A stretch of 56,781 nucleotides of DNA from Acholeplasmatales bacterium (GTDB lineage Bacteria > Bacillota_I > Bacilli_A > Acholeplasmatales > Anaeroplasmataceae), in contig JAILRQ010000005.1 of the NCBI GenBank assembly GCA_024698125.1, forward strand, positions 1 to 56,781. Direction: 5' to 3'. The notes beneath the pieces were generated by a model. It searched no databases. It had not been told where the DNA came from and worked only from the letters and a program-made list of their open reading frames with translations. Below are positions 18,432-29,258 of this stretch, piece by piece. The first letter of the stretch is position 1, and each line of letters starts with the position of its first letter. The position numbers were made by a program, and so were the translations under genes.

Positions 18432-19628
18432 ATGTACGTATTTAATAATATAATTTATAAAGAGGTTTATGATTCAATTAAAAAAAGAGATGAATCAATG
18501 ATTTCATATCTAATAGATTTCGCCCTAAGACATCATTATGTAGGAAATATAATTCATATCTACATTGCCTATATGCTTGCATATAATGAGAATCCATTCT
18601 CAGTATCATGCGAGAATAAGGGTGAAATGCTTGGAGACCATACAATAATTTTAGAGGATTTCAAGGAATTCTATGATATTTATCATGATGATTTTTCAGA
18701 TGTTTTACATATAGATCAAATAAAGGACTTCCAAATGATTCGTCATGAGGAGGAATATTATGACACTGAGGTTCAAAGTGTTGTAAATATGTTTAACTCA
18801 CTTCTTGAGAATTGTAAGAATGTTGAGGAATTCTATGAGACAACACTTAAGTTCTATCAGGATTATGGTGTAGGTGAGTTTGCCTTCCATAAGGCTTTTA
18901 GAATCTCTGATGAGGGAGATTTAATTCCTGTAAAGAATGTTCTTAATGTTAAATTTGATGATTTAATTGGATATGAGTGGCAGAAGCAAAAGCTTATAGA
19001 AAATACTAAGGCCTTCTGTGATGGTAAGATGGCAAATAACGCCTTATTATATGGAGATGCTGGAACTGGTAAGTCTACATCAATTAAGGCTGTATTAAAT
19101 ATGTTCTTCCATGAAGGGCTTCGTATGATAGAGGTTTATAAGCATCAAATGAATGATGTAGCAAACCTAATTGCTACATTTAAGAAGAGACATTATAAGT
19201 TCATCATTTATATGGATGACCTATCATTTGAGCCTCAGGAGATTGAGTATAAGCAGCTTAAGTCTATTATTGAGGGAGGTTTAGAGGCAAAGCCTCAAAA
19301 CGTACTTGTATATGCTACATCTAATAGACGTCATATAATAGCAGAAACAACTGCTGATAACCTAGGTACTGACCTACACCGTAAGGAGACAGAGGCTGAA
19401 AAGCTAAGCCTATCTAATAGATTTGGATTACAAATATACTATATGTCTTTAAATAATATTGAGTTTAAGAATATGGTATTAGAGCTTGCAAAGCGTAAGG
19501 ATGTTACTATGCCTATGGAGGAGCTTTTAGCTAAGGCTACTCAGTGGGAGATTAGGTATGGTAATTTATCAGGAAGAACTGCTGAGCAATTTATAAACTA
19601 TATATCAAATGGAGGGAAGGATATTTAA
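18432..19628 (+). CDS. DUF815 family AAA+ ATPase
   Basis: NALLYGDAGTGKSTSIKAVLN Walker A, KFIIYMDDLSFE Walker B, SNRRHI sensor motif. Confidence 0.85.
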   Translation: MYVFNNIIYKEVYDSIKKRDESMISYLIDFALRHHYVGNIIHIYIAYMLAYNENPFSVSCENKGEMLGDHTIILEDFKEFYDIYHDDFSDVLHIDQIKDFQMIRHEEEYYDTEVQSVVNMFNSLLENCKNVEEFYETTLKFYQDYGVGEFAFHKAFRISDEGDLIPVKNVLNVKFDDLIGYEWQKQKLIENTKAFCDGKMANNALLYGDAGTGKSTSIKAVLNMFFHEGLRMIEVYKHQMNDVANLIATFKKRHYKFIIYMDDLSFEPQEIEYKQLKSIIEGGLEAKPQNVLVYATSNRRHIIAETTADNLGTDLHRKETEAEKLSLSNRFGLQIYYMSLNNIEFKNMVLELAKRKDVTMPMEELLAKATQWEIRYGNLSGRTAEQFINYISNGGKDI

Positions 19629-20482
19629 TGAGACCAGTAAAGATTATAAGCGATTCAACATGTGATCTAAGCCCAGAGCAAATCAAGGACCTAGACATTG
19701 AAATAATGCCACTATATATAAATATCAAGGATAAGTCATTTAAGGATAATGTAGATATTACAGTACCAGATTTATATAGATATGTTGAGGAGGACAAGGT
19801 CCTACCTAAAACATCAGCTATAGGAATTCAGGACTACATTGATACCTTTAAGGCTTGGATTGATAGAGGATATGATATTGTGTTTACAGGAATATCTGGA
19901 GGACTATCATCTTCACATAATAACTCACGTCTTGCAATAGAGGAGCTTGGAGCAGAGGATAAGGTATTTTCAGTAGATTCTAAAAATCTATCAACAGGTA
20001 TTGGATTATTACTATTAAAGGCTTGCGAGAAAAGAGATATGGGAGCTAGTGCCTCTATGGTTGCAGAATATATGAAGTCCTTTGTAGAAAGAGTAAAGAG
20101 TCAATTTGTAATTGATAGATTTGACTATCTATACAAGGGTGGAAGATGCTCATCTATGGCACGTATCTTTGGTACAATGCTTAAAATCAAGCCACTTATT
20201 ACAGTTCGTGACGGTAAGATGACTGTTGCAGAAAAGCCTCATGGTAAAAAGATTAAGGGGCTAGATGCCTTATTAAGATTTTTAGAGCGTGATAAGGATA
20301 AGCTTGACCTAGACCATGTCTTTGTAACTCATACCTATGCAGATGAGGATGCAAAGTATTTAGTAGAAAAGATTAAAGCAGGATACAATTTTAAAAATAT
20401 TTATGTCACAAATGCAGGTTCAACTATCGCATCACACTGTGGACCTGGAACAATTGGAATATTATATATCGTAAATGAATAA
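19628..20482 (+). CDS. DegV family fatty acid-binding protein
   Basis: VKIISDSTCDLSPEQ, FTGISGGLSSSHNNS, IDRFDYLYKGGRCS. Confidence 0.93.
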   Translation: MRPVKIISDSTCDLSPEQIKDLDIEIMPLYINIKDKSFKDNVDITVPDLYRYVEEDKVLPKTSAIGIQDYIDTFKAWIDRGYDIVFTGISGGLSSSHNNSRLAIEELGAEDKVFSVDSKNLSTGIGLLLLKACEKRDMGASASMVAEYMKSFVERVKSQFVIDRFDYLYKGGRCSSMARIFGTMLKIKPLITVRDGKMTVAEKPHGKKIKGLDALLRFLERDKDKLDLDHVFVTHTYADEDAKYLVEKIKAGYNFKNIYVTNAGSTIASHCGPGTIGILYIVNE

Positions 20483-20541
20483 AAAGTGATATAATATAAA
20501 GTACAAGGAAAAAAGAAACAAGATAAGGAAGGGATAGAAAT

Positions 20542-20880
20542 ATGGCTACAGCAACAAAAAAGACAACAGCTACAAAAGCAACTACAGCAAAGACTACAAC
20601 AGCAAAGGCAGCGCCTGCAAAGGCTTCTAAGCCAAAGGCTACAGTAGAGAAGGCTAAGGCTAAGGAGACTAAGTCAACAGGAAAGACAATTTATCATGTA
20701 TCTAAGAGAACTGATGATAAGAATAACCGTGAGTGGAAGGTATTTATTCAGGGATCAGATAAGGTAATTAAAATCTTTAAGACACAGCAGGAGGCCCTTG
20801 ACTATGCGACAAACCTTCGTAAGGACAAGGATACTACTGTAATGCTACATGGTCTTGACGGTAAGATTAGAAAGTACTAA
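20542..20880 (+). CDS. DUF2188-like protein with Lys/Ala/Thr-rich histone-H1-like N-terminal tail
   Basis: N-term ATKKTTATKATTAKTTTAKAAPAKASKPKATVEKAKAKE; C-term YHVSKRTDDKNNREWKVFIQGSDKVIKIFKTQQEALDYA. Confidence 0.8.
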   Translation: MATATKKTTATKATTAKTTTAKAAPAKASKPKATVEKAKAKETKSTGKTIYHVSKRTDDKNNREWKVFIQGSDKVIKIFKTQQEALDYATNLRKDKDTTVMLHGLDGKIRKY

Positions 20881-20942
20881 AAAGGGTGAATTAATTCACC
20901 TTTTTTTCTATCTTTATGATAAAATAAGAATAGGTGATAATC

Positions 20943-21497
20943 TTGAACATAGTATATGGAGGATCCTTTAATCCACCAACAATTGCCCATGAGGGAATTA
21001 TTAGTGAATTAAAAAAGGAATTTAAGCCAGAAAATATAATAATAATTCCAGCAGGGAATTCCTATAACCGTAAGGAGCTTTTAGATTTTAGGCATAGGTA
21101 TAATATGCTTAAGCTTGTATCAGATGATATAATCTCTGATATTGAAAACAAGAACCAAGAATATAAGGGAACCCTATATACCCTAGATTTATTATCTAAG
21201 GATTATTCCAACCTATACTTTGTAATGGGTGCTGATAATCTTATAGATATTAAAAGCTGGATAAGATATGAGGAGCTTTTAAGTAAATATAATTTCATTA
21301 TCATCACACGTGATGATATTGATATAAAAGCCTTCATAGATAATAATTTAAGAGCTTATAAATCTCATTTTAGCTTTATAAGCCTAAAGTACAAGGTATC
21401 ATCAACTGCTATAAGAAATAATATAGAAGAGCATAAGAATATGCTAAACCCTAAGGTTTATGAATATATAAAAAAGAATCATTTATATGAGGAGTGA
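20943..21497 (+). CDS. nadD: Nicotinate-nucleotide adenylyltransferase (probable TTG start)
   Basis: YGGSFNPPTIAHEGI nucleotidyltransferase motif, VSSTAIRNNIEE. Confidence 0.9.
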   Translation: MNIVYGGSFNPPTIAHEGIISELKKEFKPENIIIIPAGNSYNRKELLDFRHRYNMLKLVSDDIISDIENKNQEYKGTLYTLDLLSKDYSNLYFVMGADNLIDIKSWIRYEELLSKYNFIIITRDDIDIKAFIDNNLRAYKSHFSFISLKYKVSSTAIRNNIEEHKNMLNPKVYEYIKKNHLYEE

Positions 21498-23353
21498 TTA
21501 AAATGATTAATAATGGATTTTTAAAGGTAGCATGTGCAACTCCAATTCTAAAGGTTGGAAATCCTAAATTTAATATTGATGAAATACTTAATATGCTAAA
21601 GGATAATAAGGCCTCTGTGGTTGTGTTCCCAGAGCTTTCTATTACTGGATATACATGTCAGGATTTATTCTATTCTGAGGAGCTTTTAAATGAAACTCTT
21701 GAGGCATTAGAGTATTTTTTAAATAACAATCCATTCGATGGAATTGTAGCCCTAGGGCTTCCATTACTTAATGAGGGTTCACTTTATAACTGTGCTGTAG
21801 TTATAAAGGGGGATAAGATTTTAGGCGTAGTTCCAAAAAGATCACTTCCATCATCACATGAATTCCAGGAGAAGAGATGGTTTAAGCCTGCCTATAACAA
21901 GAATAGTGATACTATTAGAGTTTTAGGTAAGAGCTATCCATTTGGGAATATTATTTTTCATGATTATAAAAATGATATACACCTTGGTGTTGAGATTTGT
22001 GAGGATATGTGGTCTACAATCTCACCAGGAAATATTTTAGCTCTTAATGGATGTAATATGATTTTAAACCTAAGCGCATCTAATGAGACTTTGGGAAAGA
22101 GTGATATTAGAAGAGCTTCTGTTATTGAATCATCAAGAAAGAATAATGGAGCCTATGTATACGCCTCATCTGGAGTATATGAGTCTACTGCTGATACAGT
22201 ATTTTCAGGACATGATATTATAGCCTCTTGTGGTGAAATTATTAAGGAGGGTGAAAGCTTTAATCTTCATTCTCAAATGATTTATGGAGATATTGATATT
22301 AAGGCTATAAATTATAAGAGAAGATCTAATACAAACTTCCATGATAATATCCATATTGATTTCCCTCATGTAGATATTGAGTTTAGCTTTGAGAATACTG
22401 ATTATGTATTTGAAAATAATATTTGTGCTGAGGCATTCATTCCATCAAATGAGGTAGAGGCATTTGAAAAGATTAAGGCCTTACAGGAGTACGCCTTAAT
22501 AAAGAGAATCAAGTCATCACATTCTAAATCACTAATTATTGGTGTTTCTGGAGGACTTGACTCTACCCTTGCACTTTTAGTCGCAATGAACGCGTTTAAG
22601 ACATTAGAAATGGATTTAAAGAATATTATTGCTGTAACTATGCCAGGCTTTGGTACATCAAAGCGTACTAAGTCTAATGCTTTAACTATGATGGAATCTT
22701 TAGGTATTACAGTCCTTGAGATGCCAATAGCAGAGGATGTTACATCACATCTAAAGCTTATTGGACATGATATGAAGGTACATGATGTAACATATGAGAA
22801 TGCCCAGGCGAGATACCGTACAATGATTTTGATGGATTTAGCTAATAAGTACAATGGATTTGTTCTTGGTACAGGAGATTTATCAGAGCTTGCACTTGGT
22901 TGGTGTACCTATAATGGAGATCAAATGAGTATGTATGGTATAAACGCAGGAATCCCTAAGACACTTGTTCGTTTTATGGTTCGTATGCATGCCCAGTTTG
23001 ATTTTAAGGATATAAGTGATACCTTAATTGATATTTGTAATACTCCAATCTCTCCTGAGCTTACTGATGAGAATCAGCATACTGAGGATAGTGTTGGAAA
23101 GTATGAGATTAATGATTTTATACTTTATAGATATCTTACATGTGGTGATGATAGAGCCCGTATTATCTATCTATTAGGCCTAGCATTTAATCTTACAAAT
23201 ACTGAAGCTAAGGCTTATACTGATAAATTCTTCTTTAGATTTATACATCAGCAATTTAAGCGTCAGGCACTTCCTGATGGTCCAAAGATTTTAGATGTAT
23301 CCCTAAATCCTAGAGGAGATTATAGAATGCCATCTGATATAGAAAGAGATTGA
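21494..23353 (+). CDS. nadE: NAD+ synthase, glutamine-hydrolysing
   Basis: N-terminal nitrilase (VVFPELSITGYTCQDLF), C-terminal synthetase (IGVSGGLDSTLALLV). Confidence 0.95.
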   Translation: MIKMINNGFLKVACATPILKVGNPKFNIDEILNMLKDNKASVVVFPELSITGYTCQDLFYSEELLNETLEALEYFLNNNPFDGIVALGLPLLNEGSLYNCAVVIKGDKILGVVPKRSLPSSHEFQEKRWFKPAYNKNSDTIRVLGKSYPFGNIIFHDYKNDIHLGVEICEDMWSTISPGNILALNGCNMILNLSASNETLGKSDIRRASVIESSRKNNGAYVYASSGVYESTADTVFSGHDIIASCGEIIKEGESFNLHSQMIYGDIDIKAINYKRRSNTNFHDNIHIDFPHVDIEFSFENTDYVFENNICAEAFIPSNEVEAFEKIKALQEYALIKRIKSSHSKSLIIGVSGGLDSTLALLVAMNAFKTLEMDLKNIIAVTMPGFGTSKRTKSNALTMMESLGITVLEMPIAEDVTSHLKLIGHDMKVHDVTYENAQARYRTMILMDLANKYNGFVLGTGDLSELALGWCTYNGDQMSMYGINAGIPKTLVRFMVRMHAQFDFKDISDTLIDICNTPISPELTDENQHTEDSVGKYEINDFILYRYLTCGDDRARIIYLLGLAFNLTNTEAKAYTDKFFFRFIHQQFKRQALPDGPKILDVSLNPRGDYRMPSDIERD

Positions 23354-23359
23354 TAGCTT

Positions 23360-25660
23360 ATGAGTGAGGAATTAGTCGCAAAGCCAAAAAGTAAAATATT
23401 TGAGTCTGATGACTCACTTTATAAGGTTATTAAAGCCAAAACAAAATCCGATGAGGACATTGTCCTTGTTGGATTTTTCCCATCTTTAACACTAGATATT
23501 TTCTACCGCTTTGAGGGAGAAAAGACTATAAATCCTAAGTATGGTGTACAGTTTAAGGTTACAACCTATAAAAGAGAGGATTTAAATGATAGAGATGGTA
23601 TTATTGGTTATTTATCATCAGGGCTTATAAAGGGTATTGGTGTTAAGAGCGCTGAAAAGATTTATGAGCTTTTAGGTGATGATGCGATTAATAAAATAAT
23701 TAATGATAAGAATGTATTAAAGGGTATTAAGGGCTTTAGCCAAGAAAAGATTAATACCGTATATGATTCACTTATTTTAAATCAAAAGCTTGAGAAGGCT
23801 TATGTAGAGCTTTATTCCTATGGTCTTACTCCAAACATGGTTGGAAAGCTTTATCAGGAGTATGGTGATAATACTCTAGCCTTAATTAAGCAAAATCCAT
23901 ACCGCTTAATCTATGAGGTAGTAGGCTTTGGATTTAGTAAGGCTGATAATCTAGCCCTATCCTTTGGATTTTCAAGGCATAGTAAGAAGAGGCTTGAGGA
24001 GGGTGTTTTATATACCCTTTATGAGGTTTGCCAGCAAAAGGGCTTTACCTTCCTTACAGATACACAGCTTTTAAATAGCTCTCTTCAAATCCTTAATAAG
24101 GGAGCAGTAGAGGTTGATTTAATTGAGGCAAATGAAATTATAGATACAATTACCTCCCTTATTAAGCAGGATAAGTTTATGAAGGAGGAAAATAGGTATT
24201 ATCCAAAGGCCTTATATGAGGCTGAGGTAAAGGTAGCTAAGGATATTTTAAGAATTAAGGGATATGATAAGAATAAAATATATTCCCTAGATCTTTTAAC
24301 AGAAAGGCTTAGAGATGTAGAGGCTACATATAATATTCGATATACTGAAGGTCAAAAGGATGCTATATTTAATGCGATAAATAATAATATTTCAATTATT
24401 ACAGGAGGTCCTGGTACAGGTAAAACTACTATTGTTAAGGGAATCCTTAACCTTTTAGCTGTCCTAAATAATAAGTCTATTACAGATGATAAGTTTAGAC
24501 ATAGGCTAGTTCTATGTGCTCCAACAGGGCGTGCAGCTCTTCGTCTTGGTAAGGATTGCCAGGTTGAGGCAGGAACAATTCACAAAACACTAGGATATAA
24601 TTATGCTATGGAGTTTGAGTATAACGAAGGGCATAAGATTCCAGGAGATATTATTGTAATAGATGAGTTTTCAATGGTTGATATCGAGCTTTGTGCATCA
24701 CTTTTTGAGGCTATTAAAACTGAGGCTAAGGTTATAATTGTAGGAGATTCTAATCAACTTCCATCAGTAGGCCCTGGAAATGTGCTATATGATTTAATTG
24801 AATCTAATGTTATAAATGTAACAAGGCTTACAGATATTATGAGACAGGATAGTGATTCATCAATTATTGAGGTATGTCAGGGTGTTAATAAGAGCTTTGT
24901 TCCATATAATATGTTTAATAAGAAGAGTGATCTATATTTTTATCCAGCTGATTCAACTGGAACGCTTGAAAAGATTTTAATCTTTGTTCAAGCCTTCCTA
25001 AATAAGGGAGGGTCACTTCAAAATGACCTACAAATACTTGTTCCTATGTATGCAGGGCCTTGTGGTATTAACGCTATAAATAAGGCTATCCAGGAAAAGT
25101 TTAATGATGAGACAGTATCTCTTACAAGAGGGTCTAGGGTATTTAAGAGGCTTGATAAGGTCCTACAGCTTAAAAATGATCCTGAAAAGGGTATTATGAA
25201 TGGTGATATAGGATATATTGATTCAATCTCTCATACAGATGATGGAGATTATCTTATGATAAGATTTGATAATCTCTTAGTAAAATATCCTGCAAAGGAT
25301 TTAGATGATTTAACACTAGCGTACGCTATATCTATTCATAAGTCTCAGGGTAGTGAGTATAAGAATGTTATTATGCCTATTTTAAGTGATTACTATGTAA
25401 TGATGAAAAGAAAGCTTATTTATACAGCATTCTCAAGAGCAAAGGAGAAGCTTATTTTAATAGGTGACTATAAGATGCTTGCGCAATCTATTAAAAGGCT
25501 TGATGATGAAAGACAAACAACCCTTTATAATAGATTATTTAGTAAGTCTTTGATGACAAAAAGGGTCATCTATATCGATGACCCAGATATTCCATTTGAT
25601 ACCCTTGGCGAAGAGGGTATGGAGGGAATAACTCCATATACCTTTATGAATAAATCATAG
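23360..25660 (+). CDS. recD2: SF1B DNA helicase RecD2
   Basis: ITGGPGTGKTTIVKG, VIDEFSMVDIEL, VGDSNQLPSVGPGNVL, AYAISIHKSQGSEY. Confidence 0.93.
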   Translation: MSEELVAKPKSKIFESDDSLYKVIKAKTKSDEDIVLVGFFPSLTLDIFYRFEGEKTINPKYGVQFKVTTYKREDLNDRDGIIGYLSSGLIKGIGVKSAEKIYELLGDDAINKIINDKNVLKGIKGFSQEKINTVYDSLILNQKLEKAYVELYSYGLTPNMVGKLYQEYGDNTLALIKQNPYRLIYEVVGFGFSKADNLALSFGFSRHSKKRLEEGVLYTLYEVCQQKGFTFLTDTQLLNSSLQILNKGAVEVDLIEANEIIDTITSLIKQDKFMKEENRYYPKALYEAEVKVAKDILRIKGYDKNKIYSLDLLTERLRDVEATYNIRYTEGQKDAIFNAINNNISIITGGPGTGKTTIVKGILNLLAVLNNKSITDDKFRHRLVLCAPTGRAALRLGKDCQVEAGTIHKTLGYNYAMEFEYNEGHKIPGDIIVIDEFSMVDIELCASLFEAIKTEAKVIIVGDSNQLPSVGPGNVLYDLIESNVINVTRLTDIMRQDSDSSIIEVCQGVNKSFVPYNMFNKKSDLYFYPADSTGTLEKILIFVQAFLNKGGSLQNDLQILVPMYAGPCGINAINKAIQEKFNDETVSLTRGSRVFKRLDKVLQLKNDPEKGIMNGDIGYIDSISHTDDGDYLMIRFDNLLVKYPAKDLDDLTLAYAISIHKSQGSEYKNVIMPILSDYYVMMKRKLIYTAFSRAKEKLILIGDYKMLAQSIKRLDDERQTTLYNRLFSKSLMTKRVIYIDDPDIPFDTLGEEGMEGITPYTFMNKS

Positions 25661-25906
25661 CTTTTTCTTAAGATTTTGTGATTCTATGTTATATTCGTGT
25701 GAGTTATATATACTATCTAAAAGCTCATCTATTGAAAAATCAAGCTCCTTAGATAGCCTATATAGGCTTTCAACAGAGGGCTCAATTAAATCGCCTTCAA
25801 TTCTTGAATAAGATGATTGTGATATGCCAAGCTTATCTGCCATATCCCACTGAGTTAGATTTTTATTTAACCTATAGCTTTTAATAGTAGTACCTAATGT
25901 TTTCAT
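25655..25906 (-). CDS. XRE-family HTH regulator
   Basis: LGTTIKSYRLNKNLTQWDMADKLGISQSSYSRIEGDLIEPS; convergent with recD2. Confidence 0.85.
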   Translation of the reverse strand: MKTLGTTIKSYRLNKNLTQWDMADKLGISQSSYSRIEGDLIEPSVESLYRLSKELDFSIDELLDSIYNSHEYNIESQNLKKKL

Positions 25907-25984
25907 AAATACACCTCACATAAAATATTATAGCAAGTTTTAAAACATTTTACTTTAATTTTTTAAATATTATGTTATAATACG

Positions 25985-26196
25985 TTATGTGATATGATGA
26001 AATAGATGAGTAAAGATGTAATTCATTAAAGAGAGCAGCAGATGGTGGAAGGCTGTATGATAGCATTTTGAAGGCTACTATGGAGTATTATGCCTAATCA
26101 GCTTTAAATGATTTCGAGTGCAAGATTTTATCTTGAACTAAGGTGGTAACACGGTAATTCGTCCTTAGATTTTATGTCTAAGGGCTTTTTTTATTT
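25985..26196 (+). promoter_or_regulatory. T-box leader of alaS with intrinsic terminator
   Basis: T-box sequence AAGGTGGTAACACGG (26140-26154); terminator CCTTAGA-ttttatg-TCTAAGG-gcTTTTTTT; directly upstream of alaS. Confidence 0.88.
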
Positions 26197-26214
26197 TTAG
26201 GAGGATATTACATT

Positions 26215-28830
26215 ATGAAAAGTATGAAGTCTTATGAAATCAGACAAATGTGGTTAGATTTCTTTGCATCTAAGGGTCACTCAGTTGAGCCTAGTGCATC
26301 TTTAGTACCACAAAATGACCCAACACTTTTATGGACTAACGCTGGAGTTACTCCATTAAAGAAGTATTTTGATGGATCAGTAATTCCTGCAAACCCAAGA
26401 ATTACTAATGCTCAAAAGTGTATTCGTACAAACGATATCGAGAATGTTGGAAAGACTGCTCGTCACCATACATTCTTCGAAATGCTTGGAAACTTCTCAA
26501 TTGGAGATTATTTCCGTGATGAGGTTCTTCCTTGGGCATTTGAGCTTTTAACATCAGATAAGTGGTTTGGTTTCGATAAGAATAGATTATATATTACATT
26601 CTATCCAGATGATTTTAAGACAAGAGATTTATGGATTAAGTGTGGTATGGAGCCATCTCATATGATTCCACTTGAAGGAAACTTCTGGGAGATTGGAGAA
26701 GGACCATGTGGACCTGATACTGAGATTTTCTTTGATCGTGGTGAGGAGTATGACAAGCGTGGTATTGTCTGCCTAGAGCAGGATTTAGAGAATGATCGTT
26801 ATATTGAGATTTGGAATATCGTATTCTCTCAATTTAACTCTAAGGAGGGAGTAGACCGTAAGGATTATAAGGAGCTTCCTCATAAAAACATTGATACAGG
26901 ATGTGGACTTGAGCGTCTATGCTGTGTAATGCAAGGAGTTAATACTAACTATGATACTGACCTATTTATGCCAATCATTAAGGAAATTGAGCGTATTTCA
27001 GGTGTTAAGTATGATGGTCAGATGGCATTTAAGGTTATTGCAGACCATGTAAGAACTGTAACATTTGCCGTAGCTGATGGTGCAACTCTATCTAATGAAG
27101 GAAGAGGATATGTACTTCGTCGTGTTCTAAGACGTGCTACAAAGTATGGTCATCAGCTTGGAATCAACAAGCCATTTATGGCATCCTTAGTTGATAAGGT
27201 TATTGAGATTATGGGAATGTTCTACCCATACCTTTCTGAGAAGGAGCAAATCGTTAAGGAGGTCATCACTCGTGAGGAGGAGAAGTTCCTTCAAACCCTT
27301 GGAGTTGGTGAAAAGAAGTTTGCTCAAATCGCAGAGGCTACAAAGGGTGGAGTAATTTCTGGTGAGGATGCATTCCTATTATATGATACATTTGGATTCC
27401 CATATGAGCTTACTGTTGAGTATGCTGAGGAGAAGGGTCTTACAGTAGACCACGATGGATTTAAGGCTGCTATGCAGGCTCAAAAGGATCGTGCTCGTGC
27501 AGCTCGTAAGGATGTAGCTTCTATGAAGGGACAAAATAAGGAGTTTATGGAGTTCAAGGAGCCATCAGAGTTCGTTGGATATGATACACTTATGACTCAA
27601 TCAAAGGTTATTAAGGTATTTGGAGATTCAGTAGTATTAGATAAGACTCCATTCTACGCATTTAGTGGAGGACAGCTATGCGATAAGGGAACTATTAATG
27701 ATATCGAGGTACTTGATGTATCTAAGATGCCTAATGGTCAATATCTACATAAGCTTGCTGATAATACTCTTGTAGAGGGAGATATCGTTTCTTGTATCGT
27801 TGATGAAGAAAATCGTAATCTTACTCGTAAGAACCACTCTGCAGCTCACCTATTCCAGGCTGCATTACAGCATGTAATTGGAGAGCATGCACATCAACAG
27901 GGTTCTCAGGTTTGTGCTGATTATTCTCGTTTTGATTTCAATAACTATCAAAACCTTACTGATGAGCAAATTATAGAGGTTGAGGATTTAGTTAATAAGT
28001 ATATCTCTGAGGGACATGAGGTTATAACTCACGTTCTTCCTATTGAAGAGGCTAAGAAGCTTGGAGCTATGGCATTATTCGATGAGAAGTATGGAGATAA
28101 GGTTAGAGTTGTTGATATGACAATTTCTAAGGAATTCTGTGCAGGAACTCACGTAGCAAATACAGCTGATGTTAAGGATTATGAGATTAACTATATTGAG
28201 TCAATTGGATCTGGAGTATTTAGAGTACTTGCGACAACAGGAGATTGTGCTAAGGATTTACTTAAGAAGAATCTTTCAAACCAATTCGATACAATTGATA
28301 CATTAAATAAGAAGGCTTTAAATATTATTCAAGAGGCTAAGAAGGATAATATTGAGCTTAAGTATAGTGAGGTATCACTTGATACACCTTTAAAGGGATA
28401 TAGATATGTTCTATTCGTTAAGAAGGCAGTAGAGGATACTAAAAATAACCTACATACTCTTGAGGTAGAGTATCAAAATAAGAAGAGTCAATCTGCATTA
28501 AAGTCACTTGATTCATATAAGTCACAAATTGTAAACAATACTATTGTTACAAAGTGTGATGTCTTAGATTCTAATCTATTAAAGGACATGGCAAATGCAA
28601 TGGTTAATAACTTTAGCCTAGACCTAGTATTACTTGCATCAACTGATGGTGCAAAGGTAACATTTGTCTGCGCAACAAATGGAAAGTACAATGCTGGTCA
28701 GGTAGTTAAGGCTGCAGCACAGGCTTGTGGTGGAAATGGTGGAGGAAAGCCTACACTTGCCCAAGCTGGAGGTAAGGACCCATCTCATATTGATGAGGCC
28801 TTAGAGGCTGCAAAGGCATTAATTAAGTAA
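26215..28830 (+). CDS. alaS: Alanine--tRNA ligase
   Basis: FFASKGHSVEPSASLVPQNDPTLLWTNAGVTPLKKYFDG, NHSAAHLFQAAL, EFCAGTHV. Confidence 0.97.
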   Translation: MKSMKSYEIRQMWLDFFASKGHSVEPSASLVPQNDPTLLWTNAGVTPLKKYFDGSVIPANPRITNAQKCIRTNDIENVGKTARHHTFFEMLGNFSIGDYFRDEVLPWAFELLTSDKWFGFDKNRLYITFYPDDFKTRDLWIKCGMEPSHMIPLEGNFWEIGEGPCGPDTEIFFDRGEEYDKRGIVCLEQDLENDRYIEIWNIVFSQFNSKEGVDRKDYKELPHKNIDTGCGLERLCCVMQGVNTNYDTDLFMPIIKEIERISGVKYDGQMAFKVIADHVRTVTFAVADGATLSNEGRGYVLRRVLRRATKYGHQLGINKPFMASLVDKVIEIMGMFYPYLSEKEQIVKEVITREEEKFLQTLGVGEKKFAQIAEATKGGVISGEDAFLLYDTFGFPYELTVEYAEEKGLTVDHDGFKAAMQAQKDRARAARKDVASMKGQNKEFMEFKEPSEFVGYDTLMTQSKVIKVFGDSVVLDKTPFYAFSGGQLCDKGTINDIEVLDVSKMPNGQYLHKLADNTLVEGDIVSCIVDEENRNLTRKNHSAAHLFQAALQHVIGEHAHQQGSQVCADYSRFDFNNYQNLTDEQIIEVEDLVNKYISEGHEVITHVLPIEEAKKLGAMALFDEKYGDKVRVVDMTISKEFCAGTHVANTADVKDYEINYIESIGSGVFRVLATTGDCAKDLLKKNLSNQFDTIDTLNKKALNIIQEAKKDNIELKYSEVSLDTPLKGYRYVLFVKKAVEDTKNNLHTLEVEYQNKKSQSALKSLDSYKSQIVNNTIVTKCDVLDSNLLKDMANAMVNNFSLDLVLLASTDGAKVTFVCATNGKYNAGQVVKAAAQACGGNGGGKPTLAQAGGKDPSHIDEALEAAKALIK

Positions 28831-29243
28831 TGAAATATCTAGGACTTGATCTCGGAAGTAGAACCTGTGGGGTTGCTATTTCCGATGCCTTAGGTATGCT
28901 TGCAAGAACATATACTACTCTAAGATTTAAGGAAGATGATTACACCTATGCCGCAAATGAGGTAAAAAGGATTTGTAAGACTGAGGGAGTATCTGTTATA
29001 GTTTTAGGCTACCCTAAGCATATGAATGGTGATGAGGGTATTAGAGCGCAAATATCTCAAAGCTTTAAATCCCTTCTTGAGGAGGGAACTAATCTTAAGG
29101 TCGTTTTATGGGACGAGCGTCTTACAACTGTTGTTGTAGACCGTGCTATGATAGAAGGAAACCTTAGCCGAGAAAAGCGTCATCAAAAGAAGGATGAGCT
29201 TGCGGCAGTCGTAATCCTAGAGGATTACCTACAATCTTTATAA
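28830..29243 (+). CDS. ruvX: Holliday junction resolvase-like RuvX/YqgF
   Basis: YLGLDLGSRTCGVAISDALGMLA, VVLWDERLTTV. Confidence 0.93.
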   Translation: MKYLGLDLGSRTCGVAISDALGMLARTYTTLRFKEDDYTYAANEVKRICKTEGVSVIVLGYPKHMNGDEGIRAQISQSFKSLLEEGTNLKVVLWDERLTTVVVDRAMIEGNLSREKRHQKKDELAAVVILEDYLQSL

Positions 29244-29258
29244 AAGGAGGAATAATAT

